A program made the translations under genes and the position numbers. From an uncultured Prevotella sp. (GTDB lineage: Bacteria; Bacteroidota; Bacteroidia; Bacteroidales; Bacteroidaceae), in NCBI GenBank assembly GCA_900543975.1, contig UQTI01000004.1, positions 6,277-70,276 of the forward strand: a DNA stretch of 64,000 bases. The letters are read 5' to 3'. Below are positions 7,753 to 17,269 of the stretch, in pieces (within the stretch, counting starts at the first letter, position 1; every line of letters begins with the position of its first letter). The notes below the pieces were generated by a model. It was not told the DNA's origin and did not search any database. It saw nothing but the letters and a program-made list of their open reading frames with translations.

Positions 7753-10464
7753 TCAGTCGTTGGTGAAGAAATCGGTTCCGGCAAACAGGTCGCCAGGACC
7801 ATCGTTGTTCTTCTTTTCATCCTTTGAAGCGGCACCTTCATTTGCGTCATCTGTCTCCGTTGCTTCGCCAGCTTGTGCTGTTACGGGAGCTTCAGAAGCC
7901 TCGGTTGCCCCGTCGGCCGAAGACGTGGCTGTGTGGTCGCTGTTTATGAGTTCCTGCTTCTCGTTGAAGGTCGACTGGCTGTCTTCCTCTACCGAGGCTT
8001 CGAGCTCGCTGCTCATGACCTTGCACACGCTTGCGATGACGTCGTTCTTCTTGGCGAGGTTGATGAGACGAACGCCCTGTGTGGCGCGTCCCATAACACG
8101 ACACTCGGCTACAGAAAGACGAATGGCGATGCCGCTACGGTTGATGATCATGAGGTCGTTGTCGTCGGTAACGTTCTTGATGGCTACCAGACGGCCTGTC
8201 TTCTCCGTGATGTTGAGGGTCTTCACTCCCTTGCCGCCACGCGCTGTCTTGCGATAGTCTTCAACCTGTGAGCGCTTGCCGTAGCCTTCTTCTGAAACGA
8301 CCATGACGGTCTCGGTGGCTGCGTCGTTAACGACAATCATGCCTATCACGGCATCGTCGCCATCGTCGAGCTTCATGCCGCGCACACCTGTTGACACACG
8401 ACCCATGCAACGCACGTCGGTCTCGTTGAAACGAACGGCACGACCGTTGCGGTCGGCAATGATAAGCTCGTTGTGGCCGTTGGTCAGACGCACGTCAACC
8501 ACCTCGTCGCCATCGGCAATGTTGATGGCTATAACGCCGTTGGCACGCGGACGCGAGTAGGCCTCAAGAGAGGTCTTCTTGACCGTTCCGTTCTTGGTGG
8601 CGAACACCACATAGTGGGACTTGACAAACTCTTCATCGTCAAGACCACGGAGGCGCAGAAGGGCGTTGACCGAATCGTCGCTCTCGATGTTGAGCATGTT
8701 CTGTATGGCGCGACCCTTGAAGTTTTTGTCGCCCTCGGGAATCTCGTAGCACTTGAGCCAGTAGCAACGACCCTTGCGTGTGAAGAACAGCATGGTCTGA
8801 TGCATAGTGGCGGGATAGATATACTCGGTAAAGTCTTGTTCGCGTGTGCGTGCGCCCTTGGCTCCCACTCCACCTCTTGCCTGCTCGCGGAACTCGCTCA
8901 GCGGCGTGCGCTTGATGTAGCCCAGATGGCTCACCGTTATCACCACGGGGTCGTTGGGATAGAAGTCTTCGGCGTTGAACTCGTGCTCGTAAGGCTTGAT
9001 CTCGGTACGACGGGCATCGCCATACTTTTCCTTAACCTCCTGAAGCTCATCCTTCATGACCTGCTTGCACAGTTCTGGATCGTCAAGGATTGCCTGCAAA
9101 TGGGCGATGAGCTTCTCCAGCTCTTCATACTCGTTGCGCAACTGGTCCATGCGCAGACCTGTGAGCTGTGCCAGACGCATGTCTACGATGGCCTTCGACT
9201 GGAGCTCGTCAAGCTCGAAACGCTTCTCAAGGTTGCGCTGGGCGTCGACGGGGGTCTTGCTGGCTCTGATGATGTGGACCACCTCATCGATATTGTCGCA
9301 CGCGATGATGAGACCTTGTATGATGTGGGCACGATCCTGTGCTTTCTTCAGGTCAAACTTGGTACGGCGAATCACAACATCGTGACGATGCTCTATAAAG
9401 TGGGCGATGCAGTCTTTCAGAGAGAGAAGACGCGGACGACCCTTCACCAAGGCAATACAGTTGACAGAGAACGAGCTCTGCATGGCTGTCATCTTGTAGA
9501 GCTTGTTGAGGATCACGTTGGCGTTGGCATCGCGCTTAACGTCAACCACGATACGCATGCCTTGACGGCCTGACTCGTCGTTAACGTTTGAGATGCCGTC
9601 GAGACGTCCTTCCTTTACAAGGTCGGCAATGTTTTCAACGAGCTGCGCCTTGTTGACACCATAAGGAATCTCGGTAACGACAATCTTGTCGTGGGTGTCG
9701 CCACTCTCGATCTCCGACTTGGCACGCAACACAATGCGGCCACGTCCTGTCTCATAAGCATCCTTAACGCCCTGTAGACCATAGATATATGCTCCTGTCG
9801 GGAAATCGGGAGCCTTGACAAACTGCATGAGGCCCTCGGTGTCGATGTCAGGATTGTCGATGTAAGCGCAACAGCCATCGATAACCTCCGACAGGTTGTG
9901 GGTCGGAATGTTTGTGGCCATACCTACAGCAATGCCGTTTCCGCCATTTACCAAGAGGTTGGGAATGCGGGTAGGCATAACTGAGGGTTCTGCCAGGGTG
10001 CCGTCAAAGTTGGGCACCATGTCAACAGTATCTTTCTCAAGGTCGTCCATAATGTGCTCACCCATCTTCGAGAGGCGGCACTCGGTGTAACGCATAGCAG
10101 CTGGTGAGTCGCCGTCAACAGAACCGAAGTTGCCGTGACCGTCGACAAGCATGTAACGCATGTTCCAGTCCTGACCCATACGCACAAGCGCACCATAAAC
10201 AGAAATGTCACCATGGGGGTGATACTTACCCAACACCTCACCTACAACACGCGCACACTTCTTGTAGGGGCTATTGCTTGTGTTGCCGATGCCCAACATG
10301 CCGAAGAGTATGCGGCGGTGAACAGGCTTGAAACCATCGCGCACATCAGGGAGCGCACGGGCCACAATCACCGACATACTGTAGTTGATGTAAGAGGTCT
10401 TCATCTCCTCCTCGATATTGACCTTCAAAATTCGGTCCATATCAAATGTCTGATTTTCGTCCAT
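7753..10464 (-). CDS. gyrA: DNA gyrase subunit A
   Basis: Breakage-rejoining subunit of the type II topoisomerase that introduces negative supercoils. The 903 residues open with a typical N-terminus (SMSVIVARALPDVRDGFKPV). The active-site Tyr lies in AAMRYTECRL (about 124-133). The C-terminal half is the DNA-wrapping beta-pinwheel, with a gyrase-box-like KTARGGKGV that distinguishes GyrA from ParC. The tail (about 825-903) is acidic, rich in Ala, Glu, Asp and Thr. The quinolone-determining loop reads HPHGDISVYGALVRM. By E. coli numbering it has Ile at 83 and Gly at 87, where sensitive E. coli has Ser and Asp. Whether this is a lineage norm cannot be told from here. Confidence 0.97.
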   Translation of the reverse strand: MDENQTFDMDRILKVNIEEEMKTSYINYSMSVIVARALPDVRDGFKPVHRRILFGMLGIGNTSNSPYKKCARVVGEVLGKYHPHGDISVYGALVRMGQDWNMRYMLVDGHGNFGSVDGDSPAAMRYTECRLSKMGEHIMDDLEKDTVDMVPNFDGTLAEPSVMPTRIPNLLVNGGNGIAVGMATNIPTHNLSEVIDGCCAYIDNPDIDTEGLMQFVKAPDFPTGAYIYGLQGVKDAYETGRGRIVLRAKSEIESGDTHDKIVVTEIPYGVNKAQLVENIADLVKEGRLDGISNVNDESGRQGMRIVVDVKRDANANVILNKLYKMTAMQSSFSVNCIALVKGRPRLLSLKDCIAHFIEHRHDVVIRRTKFDLKKAQDRAHIIQGLIIACDNIDEVVHIIRASKTPVDAQRNLEKRFELDELQSKAIVDMRLAQLTGLRMDQLRNEYEELEKLIAHLQAILDDPELCKQVMKDELQEVKEKYGDARRTEIKPYEHEFNAEDFYPNDPVVITVSHLGYIKRTPLSEFREQARGGVGAKGARTREQDFTEYIYPATMHQTMLFFTRKGRCYWLKCYEIPEGDKNFKGRAIQNMLNIESDDSVNALLRLRGLDDEEFVKSHYVVFATKNGTVKKTSLEAYSRPRANGVIAINIADGDEVVDVRLTNGHNELIIADRNGRAVRFNETDVRCMGRVSTGVRGMKLDDGDDAVIGMIVVNDAATETVMVVSEEGYGKRSQVEDYRKTARGGKGVKTLNITEKTGRLVAIKNVTDDNDLMIINRSGIAIRLSVAECRVMGRATQGVRLINLAKKNDVIASVCKVMSSELEASVEEDSQSTFNEKQELINSDHTATSSADGATEASEAPVTAQAGEATETDDANEGAASKDEKKNNDGPGDLFAGTDFFTND

Positions 10465-10712
10465 TAAATGTATTTATGTTTGTTCTTATTTATTCTCGTT
10501 TTACGACTTGCTTGTTGTGTGCGCAGCAACATGGCATTTTCTCACAAAAACAGGCTATAAGGCCATTCTTTTTGCCTCTGACGCGTTCAGCACACTTTAT
10601 TAGGCTGTAAAATTAAGCATTTTTATCCACACTGGCAAGCCTTGAGGCGTTTGTGTGTGTTATTTTAAGTTAACAAGCAAGATTTGAGTGAAGTATTAAA
10701 AAGGGTGTCAAG
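10465..10712. other. Gap upstream of gyrA
   Basis: No gene seen. A weak promoter-like pair for gyrA on the minus strand, TAATTTTA (10608-10615) with CTTG (10636-10639) 20 nt upstream, has one mismatch in each element and is not called as a site. Confidence 0.4.
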
Positions 10713-10756
10713 CAAAAAGCCTTGCTCCTCATCTGTTTGATGTGAAGCAAGGCTTA
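10713..10756 (-). terminator. Rho-independent terminator after DUF4295
   Basis: AAGCCTTGCT (10717-10726) pairs with AGCAAGGCTT (10746-10755) around a 19-nt loop. On the minus strand the stem ends in a five-T run. It closes the rpmB-rpmG-DUF4295 transcript ahead of gyrA. Confidence 0.8.
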
Positions 10757-10813
10757 AACCTTTATATCTCTTGCCACGAAGGCAATAGATGAAAATTGAA
10801 ATTCAAATTAAGA

Positions 10814-10972
10814 TTACTTCTTGAAGAAGTCCTTAACAGCCTCATTGGGAACCATACGCTCGTCAAAAACGTAAGCGCCGGTCTTGGGGCTCTTTACCAT
10901 CTTAATAACCTTTGTGTATGCGCGACCATCCGTAGATCCTTCATGGAGGGTAGCGACCGCTTTCTTTGCCAT
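10814..10972 (-). CDS. DUF4295 small basic protein (ribosome-cluster associated)
   Basis: 52-residue basic protein, starting MAKKAVATLHEGSTDGRAY and ending in FFKK. It is the small lineage-typical DUF4295 family that in Bacteroidetes follows rpmB and rpmG, and it keeps that order here (9-nt gap after rpmG). The composition, with many Lys and no hydrophobic segment, suits a ribosome-bound protein, but its role is not established. The ATG at 10972 is the only plausible start. It is followed by a strong terminator. Confidence 0.88.
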   Translation of the reverse strand: MAKKAVATLHEGSTDGRAYTKVIKMVKSPKTGAYVFDERMVPNEAVKDFFKK

Positions 10973-10981
10973 AGTGTGTTA

Positions 10982-11173
10982 TTATTTAATCTCCTTGTGA
11001 AGAGTCATCTTCTTAAGGATAGGGTTGTATTTCATAAGTTCCATGCGCTCAGGAGTATTCTTGCGGTTCTTGGTTGTCACATAGCGACTTGTTCCGGGAA
11101 GACCGCTCTCCTTCATCTCTGTACACTCCAGAATAACCTGTACTCTGTTGCCTTTTGCTTTCTTAGATGCCAT
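10982..11173 (-). CDS. rpmG: 50S ribosomal protein L33
   Basis: 63-residue large-subunit protein. It shows the L33 pattern [11 protein letters not shown] followed by [23 protein letters not shown]. Only one Cys is present, and the paired CxxC zinc-ribbon cysteines are absent, so this is the zinc-independent form. It starts 5 nt after rpmB. Confidence 0.96.
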   Translation of the reverse strand: MASKKAKGNRVQVILECTEMKESGLPGTSRYVTTKNRKNTPERMELMKYNPILKKMTLHKEIK

Positions 11174-11178
11174 CGTTA

Positions 11179-11442
11179 TTACTCTCCTATTACTTTAATG
11201 TCCTTCCAGTCTACATAGCCATTAGACACAGCCGACTTAAGAGCAGCGTCAAGACCTACCTTATTGATGAGGCGCAGACCTGCTGCACTAATTTTGAGGC
11301 GAATCCAGCAGTCTTCTTCTACATAGAAGAATTTCTTGCTGAACAAGTTCACATCAAAGCTACGCTTTGTGCGGTGCTTTGAATGAGAAACATTGTTTCC
11401 AATCTGGGCTTTTTTACCAGTAATCTGACAAATTTTCGACAT
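11179..11442 (-). CDS. rpmB: 50S ribosomal protein L28
   Basis: 87-residue large-subunit protein with the L28 opening [17 protein letters not shown] and the following [16 protein letters not shown] segment. There is no CxxC zinc motif, so it is the zinc-free type. It is first of a three-gene transcript (rpmB-rpmG-DUF4295) that begins at the promoter at 11494-11524. Confidence 0.97.
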   Translation of the reverse strand: MSKICQITGKKAQIGNNVSHSKHRTKRSFDVNLFSKKFFYVEEDCWIRLKISAAGLRLINKVGLDAALKSAVSNGYVDWKDIKVIGE

Positions 11443-11493
11443 TTCTATCTAAATTTTTTGTTTTCTTTTTTGATACTTATTCCAAACAGAATG

Positions 11494-11524
11494 CAAAATT
11501 AGTATTTTTTTTCTTTGCAGCAAA
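11494..11524 (-). promoter_or_regulatory. Promoter of rpmB-rpmG-DUF4295
   Basis: On the minus strand, TTTG (11524-11521), a 19-nt spacer, then TAATTTTG (11501-11494): a full match to the Bacteroidetes sigma consensus. It lies 52 nt before the rpmB start. Confidence 0.75.
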
Positions 11525-11640
11525 ACTTTCGCATGTCCAGATGCGTTTTTTAAGTTTTTTTTTCTTTTAAACCGCTCTAAAAGGGCAGAAATAAGAGAAA
11601 AACAAAGAAAATCAGCAGTTTAGAACAAAAAACATGCATT

Positions 11641-12678
11641 TTACATTATGCCATCCTCGCGCAACTTGAGCTGCCATTTCCAGGCTGAGCGAAGCACGTC
11701 CTCAAGAGGAGTCTCTGCCTTCCATCCAAGAACCTTGTTGGCCTTGTCTACATTGCCCCACACCTTCTCTATATCGCCTTCGCGACGGGGAGCATATGCC
11801 CAGTTGACCTTTACACCTGTGGCCTTCTCAAAACCTTCTACAACCTCAAGGGTAGAAACGCCCTTGCCTGTGCCGATATTGAAAATTTCAACCGGCTCGG
11901 TTTCCTGGTCAAGCACACGCGCCATGGCCTTAACATGGGCCTTGGCAAGATCTACGACATAGATATAGTCGCGAATGCATGTACCGTCGGGTGTGTTATA
12001 GTCGTTTCCAAAGATCTTGAGTTCTTTACGCACGCCTATGGCTGTCTGTGTGACGAAAGGTATGAGGTTCATGGGCACGCCGTTGGGCAACTCGCCAATG
12101 AGGGCTGAGGGATGAGCGCCGATGGGATTAAAATAGCGAAGGATGATCGACTTCACATTTGCTCCACTATGGATGTAGTCGTGAATAATCTCCTCGTTAA
12201 TCTGCTTGGTGTTGCCATAAGGCGAGAGAGCCTTTTGTATGGGAGCCTCTTCTGTTACGGGGAGATTCTCTTTTGACGGCTGACCGTAAACGGTGCAGCT
12301 TGAAGAGAAGATTATTCCTTTGACGCCGTAAACTGGCATGAGTTCAAGAAGGTTGACAAGAGAAACGATATTGTTGCGATAGTAGAGCAAAGGCTTCTCT
12401 ACGCTCTCTCCTACTGCCTTAGACGCAGCAAAATGAATGATGCCGTTGATACCAGGATACTTCTTGAAAACGTTCTCCGTAGCCTCCTTGTCGCGAAGGT
12501 CGACATTTTCAAAGGCAGGACGCACACCTGTTATCTTTTCTATACCATCAACCACCTCAGCCTTTGAGTTTGAGAGGTTGTCTACGATTACCACATTGTA
12601 GCCTGCTTCGATGAGCTCTACGGTGGTATGGGAACCTATGAAGCCCGTACCGCCTGTCACAAGAATTGTCTGTTTCAT
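11641..12678 (-). CDS. galE: UDP-glucose 4-epimerase
   Basis: 345-residue short-chain dehydrogenase/reductase that interconverts UDP-glucose and UDP-galactose (Leloir pathway and surface sugar supply). The NAD-binding GxxGxxG is VTGGTGFIGSH (about 6-16). The catalytic region shows SSSCTVYG and the YxxxK pair in YGNTK (about 153-157). IRDYIYVVDLAKAH and FNIGTGKGVS are family-typical. It lies about 125 bp downstream of rnfA on the same strand. No terminator was recognised in the gap, so read-through from the Rnf operon is possible. Confidence 0.95.
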   Translation of the reverse strand: MKQTILVTGGTGFIGSHTTVELIEAGYNVVIVDNLSNSKAEVVDGIEKITGVRPAFENVDLRDKEATENVFKKYPGINGIIHFAASKAVGESVEKPLLYYRNNIVSLVNLLELMPVYGVKGIIFSSSCTVYGQPSKENLPVTEEAPIQKALSPYGNTKQINEEIIHDYIHSGANVKSIILRYFNPIGAHPSALIGELPNGVPMNLIPFVTQTAIGVRKELKIFGNDYNTPDGTCIRDYIYVVDLAKAHVKAMARVLDQETEPVEIFNIGTGKGVSTLEVVEGFEKATGVKVNWAYAPRREGDIEKVWGNVDKANKVLGWKAETPLEDVLRSAWKWQLKLREDGIM

Positions 12679-12802
12679 AATATAATATCAAGTGTTTTTT
12701 AATGTTGTCCTTAGGATTTGCTTATTTTCTTTTAGAATTGTGCCTATTGGTTTGTTATTTTTATTGTGTTTATTGACTTTAGAAGCAAACAGAGAGTGTG
12801 TA

Positions 12803-13405
12803 TCATTTTAGTCCAAACAAGGTTTTAAGACCAAGATCCACGCCGCTGAAGCCCATAAAAGCCAATGACAACAGACCTGCCGTTACGAGCACTATGCTCA
12901 CGCCCCTCATGCCCTTAGGCACGTTGACAAGCGACAACTGCTCACGAAGACCGGCAAAGACCACTAACGCCAAGGAGAAACCGACGGCTGTGGAGAAGGC
13001 GTAGACGATGCTTTGCATGAGCGTAAAGTTTTTCTGTATTACGAGAATGGCAACGCCAAGAACGGCACAGTTTGTCGTTATCAGAGGGAGGAAGATGCCC
13101 AAGGCCTGATACAGCACAGGCGACACTTTCTTCAACACGATCTCCACAATTTGCACCAACGCCGCGATAATAAGCACGAACGCGATGGTCTGAAGATACT
13201 CAAGGCCAAAAGGCATGAGAACGGTCTTCTGAACAAGATATGTCACTATGGTTGACAGCGTGAGCACAAAAGCCACAGCCATGCCCATGCCCAAGGCCGT
13301 ATCTATTTTTTTTGACACGCCTAAGAACGGACAGATTCCAAGAAACTGTGACAGGACGATATTGTTGACGAATATCGCAGATATGAATATGAGTAAAAAC
13401 TCCAT
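12803..13405 (-). CDS. rnfA: Rnf complex membrane subunit RnfA
   Basis: 200-residue integral membrane subunit of the Rnf complex, which couples electron flow between ferredoxin and NAD to ion pumping. Six hydrophobic segments are visible, starting with the diagnostic NNIVLSQFLGICPFLGVS. A mid-protein segment LPLITTNCAVLGVA carries the conserved Cys that with RnfE forms the intramembrane iron-sulfur site in the family. Last gene of the Rnf operon. Confidence 0.95.
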   Translation of the reverse strand: MEFLLIFISAIFVNNIVLSQFLGICPFLGVSKKIDTALGMGMAVAFVLTLSTIVTYLVQKTVLMPFGLEYLQTIAFVLIIAALVQIVEIVLKKVSPVLYQALGIFLPLITTNCAVLGVAILVIQKNFTLMQSIVYAFSTAVGFSLALVVFAGLREQLSLVNVPKGMRGVSIVLVTAGLLSLAFMGFSGVDLGLKTLFGLK

Positions 13406-13470
13406 GTCGCTTTATTTTTTTATTTTTTTGTTTGTGTTTCTTCTCGAAAGGATGTCTTATCTTGAAAAAA

Positions 13471-14049
13471 CTATTTCATCTTGTTTACGGCTGCAATAAG
13501 ATATCCGAGCGTGATAAACGCTCCAGGAGGAAGGATGAAGACGAGGGCGCCATATTGTTCAGGCACAATAGAGAGACCGAACAAGGTACCTGTACCAAGA
13601 AACTCGCGCAGCATGCCAAGAAGAGTCAAACCAAGGGTAAAGCCTAATCCCATGCCAGCGCCGTCGAACAAGCTTGCCACAACCGTGTTCTTGCAAGCAA
13701 AGGCTTCTGCACGCCCCAAGATTATACAGTTGACCACTATAAGAGGAATATAGAGACCCAACGATGCATTGACAGAAGGCATCCATGCAGCCAAAGCCAT
13801 CTGTAGAACGGTAACAAAGGAAGCAATAAGCACCACAAACACAGGTATGCGGACCATGTCGGGCGTTACCTTCTTAATGACAGACACAGCTACATTGGAA
13901 CAGATGAGCACAAACGTGGTGGCCAAACCCATGGACAAACCGTTCACAGCCGATGTGGTTGTGGCAAGAGTGGGACACATGCCAAGGAGCAGAACAAACG
14001 TGGGGTTCTCCTTCAACAGTCCGTTAAGCAATATCTTCAGATTTTTCAT
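13471..14049 (-). CDS. rnfE: Rnf complex membrane subunit RnfE
   Basis: 192 residues, six predicted membrane helices. ENPTFVLLLGMCPTLATTTS at the start and PLIVVNCIILGRAEAFA in the middle are hallmarks of RnfE, and these motifs hold the conserved membrane Cys residues. It is homologous to RnfA and lies 65 bp upstream of it in the same operon. Confidence 0.95.
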   Translation of the reverse strand: MKNLKILLNGLLKENPTFVLLLGMCPTLATTTSAVNGLSMGLATTFVLICSNVAVSVIKKVTPDMVRIPVFVVLIASFVTVLQMALAAWMPSVNASLGLYIPLIVVNCIILGRAEAFACKNTVVASLFDGAGMGLGFTLGLTLLGMLREFLGTGTLFGLSIVPEQYGALVFILPPGAFITLGYLIAAVNKMK

Positions 14050-14162
14050 CTATATTTATATTGTATTCTTTTATTTCATTATTATAACATGCCGTTTTTT
14101 TGCTTTGCAAGACAAGTTTCTTGCACCAACAAGCCAAGCCTTTAACACAAACAAGCCGAGCC

Positions 14163-14813
14163 TTATTTATGATGCTTGTGTTTGGGCGATGCGCCTGTTG
14201 TTGAATCGACGGCAGGGGCATTTTCAGCACTATTCTTTCTATAAGCTTCGAACGCCCTGTTTACTGCCTTAAGAAAGGCCCTTGAGGTGATGGTTGAAGC
14301 CGTGATGGCATCCACGTCTCCACCGTCGTTTTTTACAGCAAGAGGTTTCTTCTCGCTCATCTCACGCCCGACAATACAGCCTTTCGCATCTTTCTGAAAC
14401 CATTGGCCAGCCTTTTGACCCAAGCCTGGAGTCTCAGAGGTCTGCAACACCTGATAGCCAAGAATTGTGCCTTTTGTATCGAACCCGACAAGCACCTTCA
14501 AGTTGCCACCGAAGCCCATGACGCTGCTCTCTACGGCACATCCCAGCGGCGTTCCTTTGCTATCGGTTGCGTTGTGAACGATATAGGTTGAAATGTCTCC
14601 ATCATGGTTTATACGCACGGTATCTGTAGACGACACCTTTAGTGAGCCGTCAGCCATGACCAAACCGATAGCGTCGGTAAGGGTCTTCTCCTCCTGCGCC
14701 TTTATAGGCCCTTGCGTCATGTTGTTCACCCACGCCAGCAAGCCACCTGCAAACACGGCAACAAGAGTAAGGGCAAGCGCCATGTTTGTGAAAGTAGATT
14801 TCAGTTTTTCCAT
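14163..14813 (-). CDS. rnfG: Rnf complex FMN-binding subunit RnfG
   Basis: 216 residues: one N-terminal membrane helix (about 10-30), then a periplasmic FMN-binding domain. The covalent flavin site, usually S/TGATxTS, reads TASTITS (about 172-178). The flavin-accepting Thr is kept, but Gly-Ala is replaced by Ala-Ser. ETPGLGQKA lies before it as expected. The C-terminus is a His/Lys tail. It sits 79 bp downstream of rnfD. Confidence 0.92.
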   Translation of the reverse strand: MEKLKSTFTNMALALTLVAVFAGGLLAWVNNMTQGPIKAQEEKTLTDAIGLVMADGSLKVSSTDTVRINHDGDISTYIVHNATDSKGTPLGCAVESSVMGFGGNLKVLVGFDTKGTILGYQVLQTSETPGLGQKAGQWFQKDAKGCIVGREMSEKKPLAVKNDGGDVDAITASTITSRAFLKAVNRAFEAYRKNSAENAPAVDSTTGASPKHKHHK

Positions 14814-14892
14814 CTTTTCAATTTTCGTTTACAGTTCTTTATTTCGTAAACCATTTATTTTTATCAACCCTTTGTCCTTAAGCCCTTCGTTC

Positions 14893-15888
14893 TTAAGCAT
14901 TCTTTCCGAAACGTTTGGGTTTGACATAGAAGTTGATGAGTGGTGTGAAAGCGTTCATAACAAGAATTGCGAATGACATGCCTTCAGGATAAGCTCCCCA
15001 GTTGCGAATAACTATTGTCAGAAAGCCTATTGCCACACCATATATGATCTGTCCGCGAGGGGTCATGGGCGAGGTGACATAGTCGGTTGCCATAAATATT
15101 GCGCCAAGAAGCAAACCGCCGCTAAGCAACACACCAATAGGGTTCTCATAAGAGGGTGAACACAGATGCAACACACCCGAGAACACAAGCACGGTAGCGA
15201 TAATGCTCACAGGAATGTGCCACGTTATGATACGTTTCCAAAGCATGTAAGCAAGACCCAAGAGCAAAGCCAGGGCACACACCTCGCCCAAAGCGCCAGC
15301 TCCATAGCCAAGGGATGTGTTGCCAAGCAACATCGTCATTTCGTCAGGAAGTTTCTCAAGCACAGAAGGATCGTTGCTCTTTATGGCCCATTTCATAAGA
15401 CTTAAGGGCGTGGCGCCTGTCGTGGCATCCGTATATTTGAGAAGCTGGCCAGGCACAGGCCATGACGTCATCTGCGCGGGAAAGGACACAAGCAAGAAAC
15501 AACGGCCTACAAGTGCGGGATTGAAGAGGTTGCAACCCAGTCCGCCAAACGTCATCTTGCCGACGCCAATAGCAACAAAGGCACCAATAATAATGATCCA
15601 GACAGGAAGATTGGACGGAAGATTAAAAGCCAAAAGCACACCTGTAAGAACGGCAGACAGGTCGAGAACCGACTTGCCATCGTTATGGAGAAGCCATTTG
15701 CTGATGGCCCACTCGAAAAATACGCATGAAGCCACACTTACGGCACACACTATGACTGCGCCTATACCAAAATAACAGAATGACACCAACAATGCGGGGA
15801 GAAGTGCGAACAACACACCACGCATGAGCTTGTTCACGCTATTGTCGGCATGGATGTGTGGTGAGGGAGACACTATGAGTTTTGACAT
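14893..15888 (-). CDS. rnfD: Rnf complex membrane subunit RnfD
   Basis: 331-residue membrane protein with about eight to ten hydrophobic helices. It starts with the conserved SPSPHIH. The covalent FMN motif TGATPLSLMK (about 157) and the GCNLFNPALVGRCFL and ATDYVTSPMTPRGQ segments identify RnfD rather than NqrB. The gap to rnfC is 30 bp. Confidence 0.95.
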   Translation of the reverse strand: MSKLIVSPSPHIHADNSVNKLMRGVLFALLPALLVSFCYFGIGAVIVCAVSVASCVFFEWAISKWLLHNDGKSVLDLSAVLTGVLLAFNLPSNLPVWIIIIGAFVAIGVGKMTFGGLGCNLFNPALVGRCFLLVSFPAQMTSWPVPGQLLKYTDATTGATPLSLMKWAIKSNDPSVLEKLPDEMTMLLGNTSLGYGAGALGEVCALALLLGLAYMLWKRIITWHIPVSIIATVLVFSGVLHLCSPSYENPIGVLLSGGLLLGAIFMATDYVTSPMTPRGQIIYGVAIGFLTIVIRNWGAYPEGMSFAILVMNAFTPLINFYVKPKRFGKNA

Positions 15889-15918
15889 AATATTTTTCTA
15901 TATTAATAACTGTCGCTC

Positions 15919-17268
15919 TTATCCTTTTTTGCGACTTTTCATTATTCCTATTACTGTTGCCTTACCTATGCGAATGTTGTCGAGCAACGGGCGGTGTGAG
16001 GGACAGGTATATTGGCATGAGCCACACTCTATACAAGCAAATATGTCCTCATTCTCAGCACGTTCCCAATTATGAAGCGAGGAAAGTGTCGCAAGAAGAT
16101 ATGGCTCAAGACCCATCGGACACGCAGCAACACATTTGGCACAACGTATACAAGGCGACGGCTTCTCACGACGAGCCTCATCGTCTGACAGAACGGTAAG
16201 ACAGTTTGTTCCTTTAACAACAGGGGCTTCCAAAGAAACGAGCGCCTTGCCCATCATCGGACCGCCAGAAAGAACCTTGTTATCACAAGCGGGAAGACCG
16301 CCACAGAGGTCAAGAATGTCGGCAGCACTTGTGCCCATACGAACAACAAAGTTGCCAGGCTTCTCTACCCGCTTGCCTGTAACGGTAACATATCTCTCAA
16401 AAAGTGGCTTATGCTTCATTACAGCCTCATAGACAGCAAAGGATGTTGCCACATTCTGCACAACCGCTCCCACATTGATGGGTATGGCTGGAGGCATGGG
16501 TACCTGACGGCCTGTAACAGCTTCTACGAGTTGCTTCTCACCACCCTGAGGGTAACGCATGGCCAGAGGCACGACCTTTAAGCCTTTGTGACCCGACACT
16601 TTCTGTTCCATGAGAGCTATGGCTTCGGGCTTATTGGCCTCTATGGCAATAAAACCTTTTTCCACATTCACGGCTTTCATGAGCAACTCAAGGCCAACAA
16701 CAATCTCGTCTGCATGCTCAAGCATCAGTCGGTAATCGGACGTTATGTAAGGTTCACATTCTACGCCGTTCAAAATCACACATTCGGCCTTAGCTCCAGG
16801 AGGAGGCGTCAGCTTAATGAACGTTGGGAAACCTGCACCACCCATTCCCGTTACACCGGCATCTTTTACACGCTTGACAATCGTCTCGGGTGTAAGCTCG
16901 GGATGTTGGTCAAGAGTCTCTAACGTGGAAGAACGGTCAATAGCAGGAAGCCATTCATCACCTTCCACATCAATTATTATGGCTGGCTTACGATAACCGG
17001 AGGCATCGGTCACAACATCTACCTTTGACACCACGCCTGACACAGACGAGTGGACAGGGGCTGACACAAAGCCGCCAGCCTCGGCCAACAAGGTGCCTAC
17101 CATAACCCTATCGCCTTTCTTAACTACAGGCTTGGCAGGAGCGCCGATGTGCTGCGACAAGGGGAACCACGCCTTCTTGGGCAATGGAGCCTCTTGGGTG
17201 GCGATATCGGCTGTGAGCTTACTGTCACACGGATGAATTCCGCCTTTACTGAATGTATGCAGTTTCAT
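15919..17268 (-). CDS. rnfC: Rnf complex NADH/ferredoxin subunit RnfC
   Basis: 449 residues; the cytoplasmic module that binds NADH and FMN and carries iron-sulfur clusters. The N-terminus FSKGGIHPCDSKLT is typical of RnfC. The glycine-rich GVTGMGGAGFPT (about 141-152) is the nucleotide/flavin site. The C-terminal ferredoxin-like part has CIRCAKCVAACP and CIECGSCQYTCP, two 4Fe-4S motifs. The start is 1 nt past the rnfB stop, so the two are tightly coupled. Confidence 0.96.
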   Translation of the reverse strand: MKLHTFSKGGIHPCDSKLTADIATQEAPLPKKAWFPLSQHIGAPAKPVVKKGDRVMVGTLLAEAGGFVSAPVHSSVSGVVSKVDVVTDASGYRKPAIIIDVEGDEWLPAIDRSSTLETLDQHPELTPETIVKRVKDAGVTGMGGAGFPTFIKLTPPPGAKAECVILNGVECEPYITSDYRLMLEHADEIVVGLELLMKAVNVEKGFIAIEANKPEAIALMEQKVSGHKGLKVVPLAMRYPQGGEKQLVEAVTGRQVPMPPAIPINVGAVVQNVATSFAVYEAVMKHKPLFERYVTVTGKRVEKPGNFVVRMGTSAADILDLCGGLPACDNKVLSGGPMMGKALVSLEAPVVKGTNCLTVLSDDEARREKPSPCIRCAKCVAACPMGLEPYLLATLSSLHNWERAENEDIFACIECGSCQYTCPSHRPLLDNIRIGKATVIGIMKSRKKG

Positions 17269-17269
17269 A

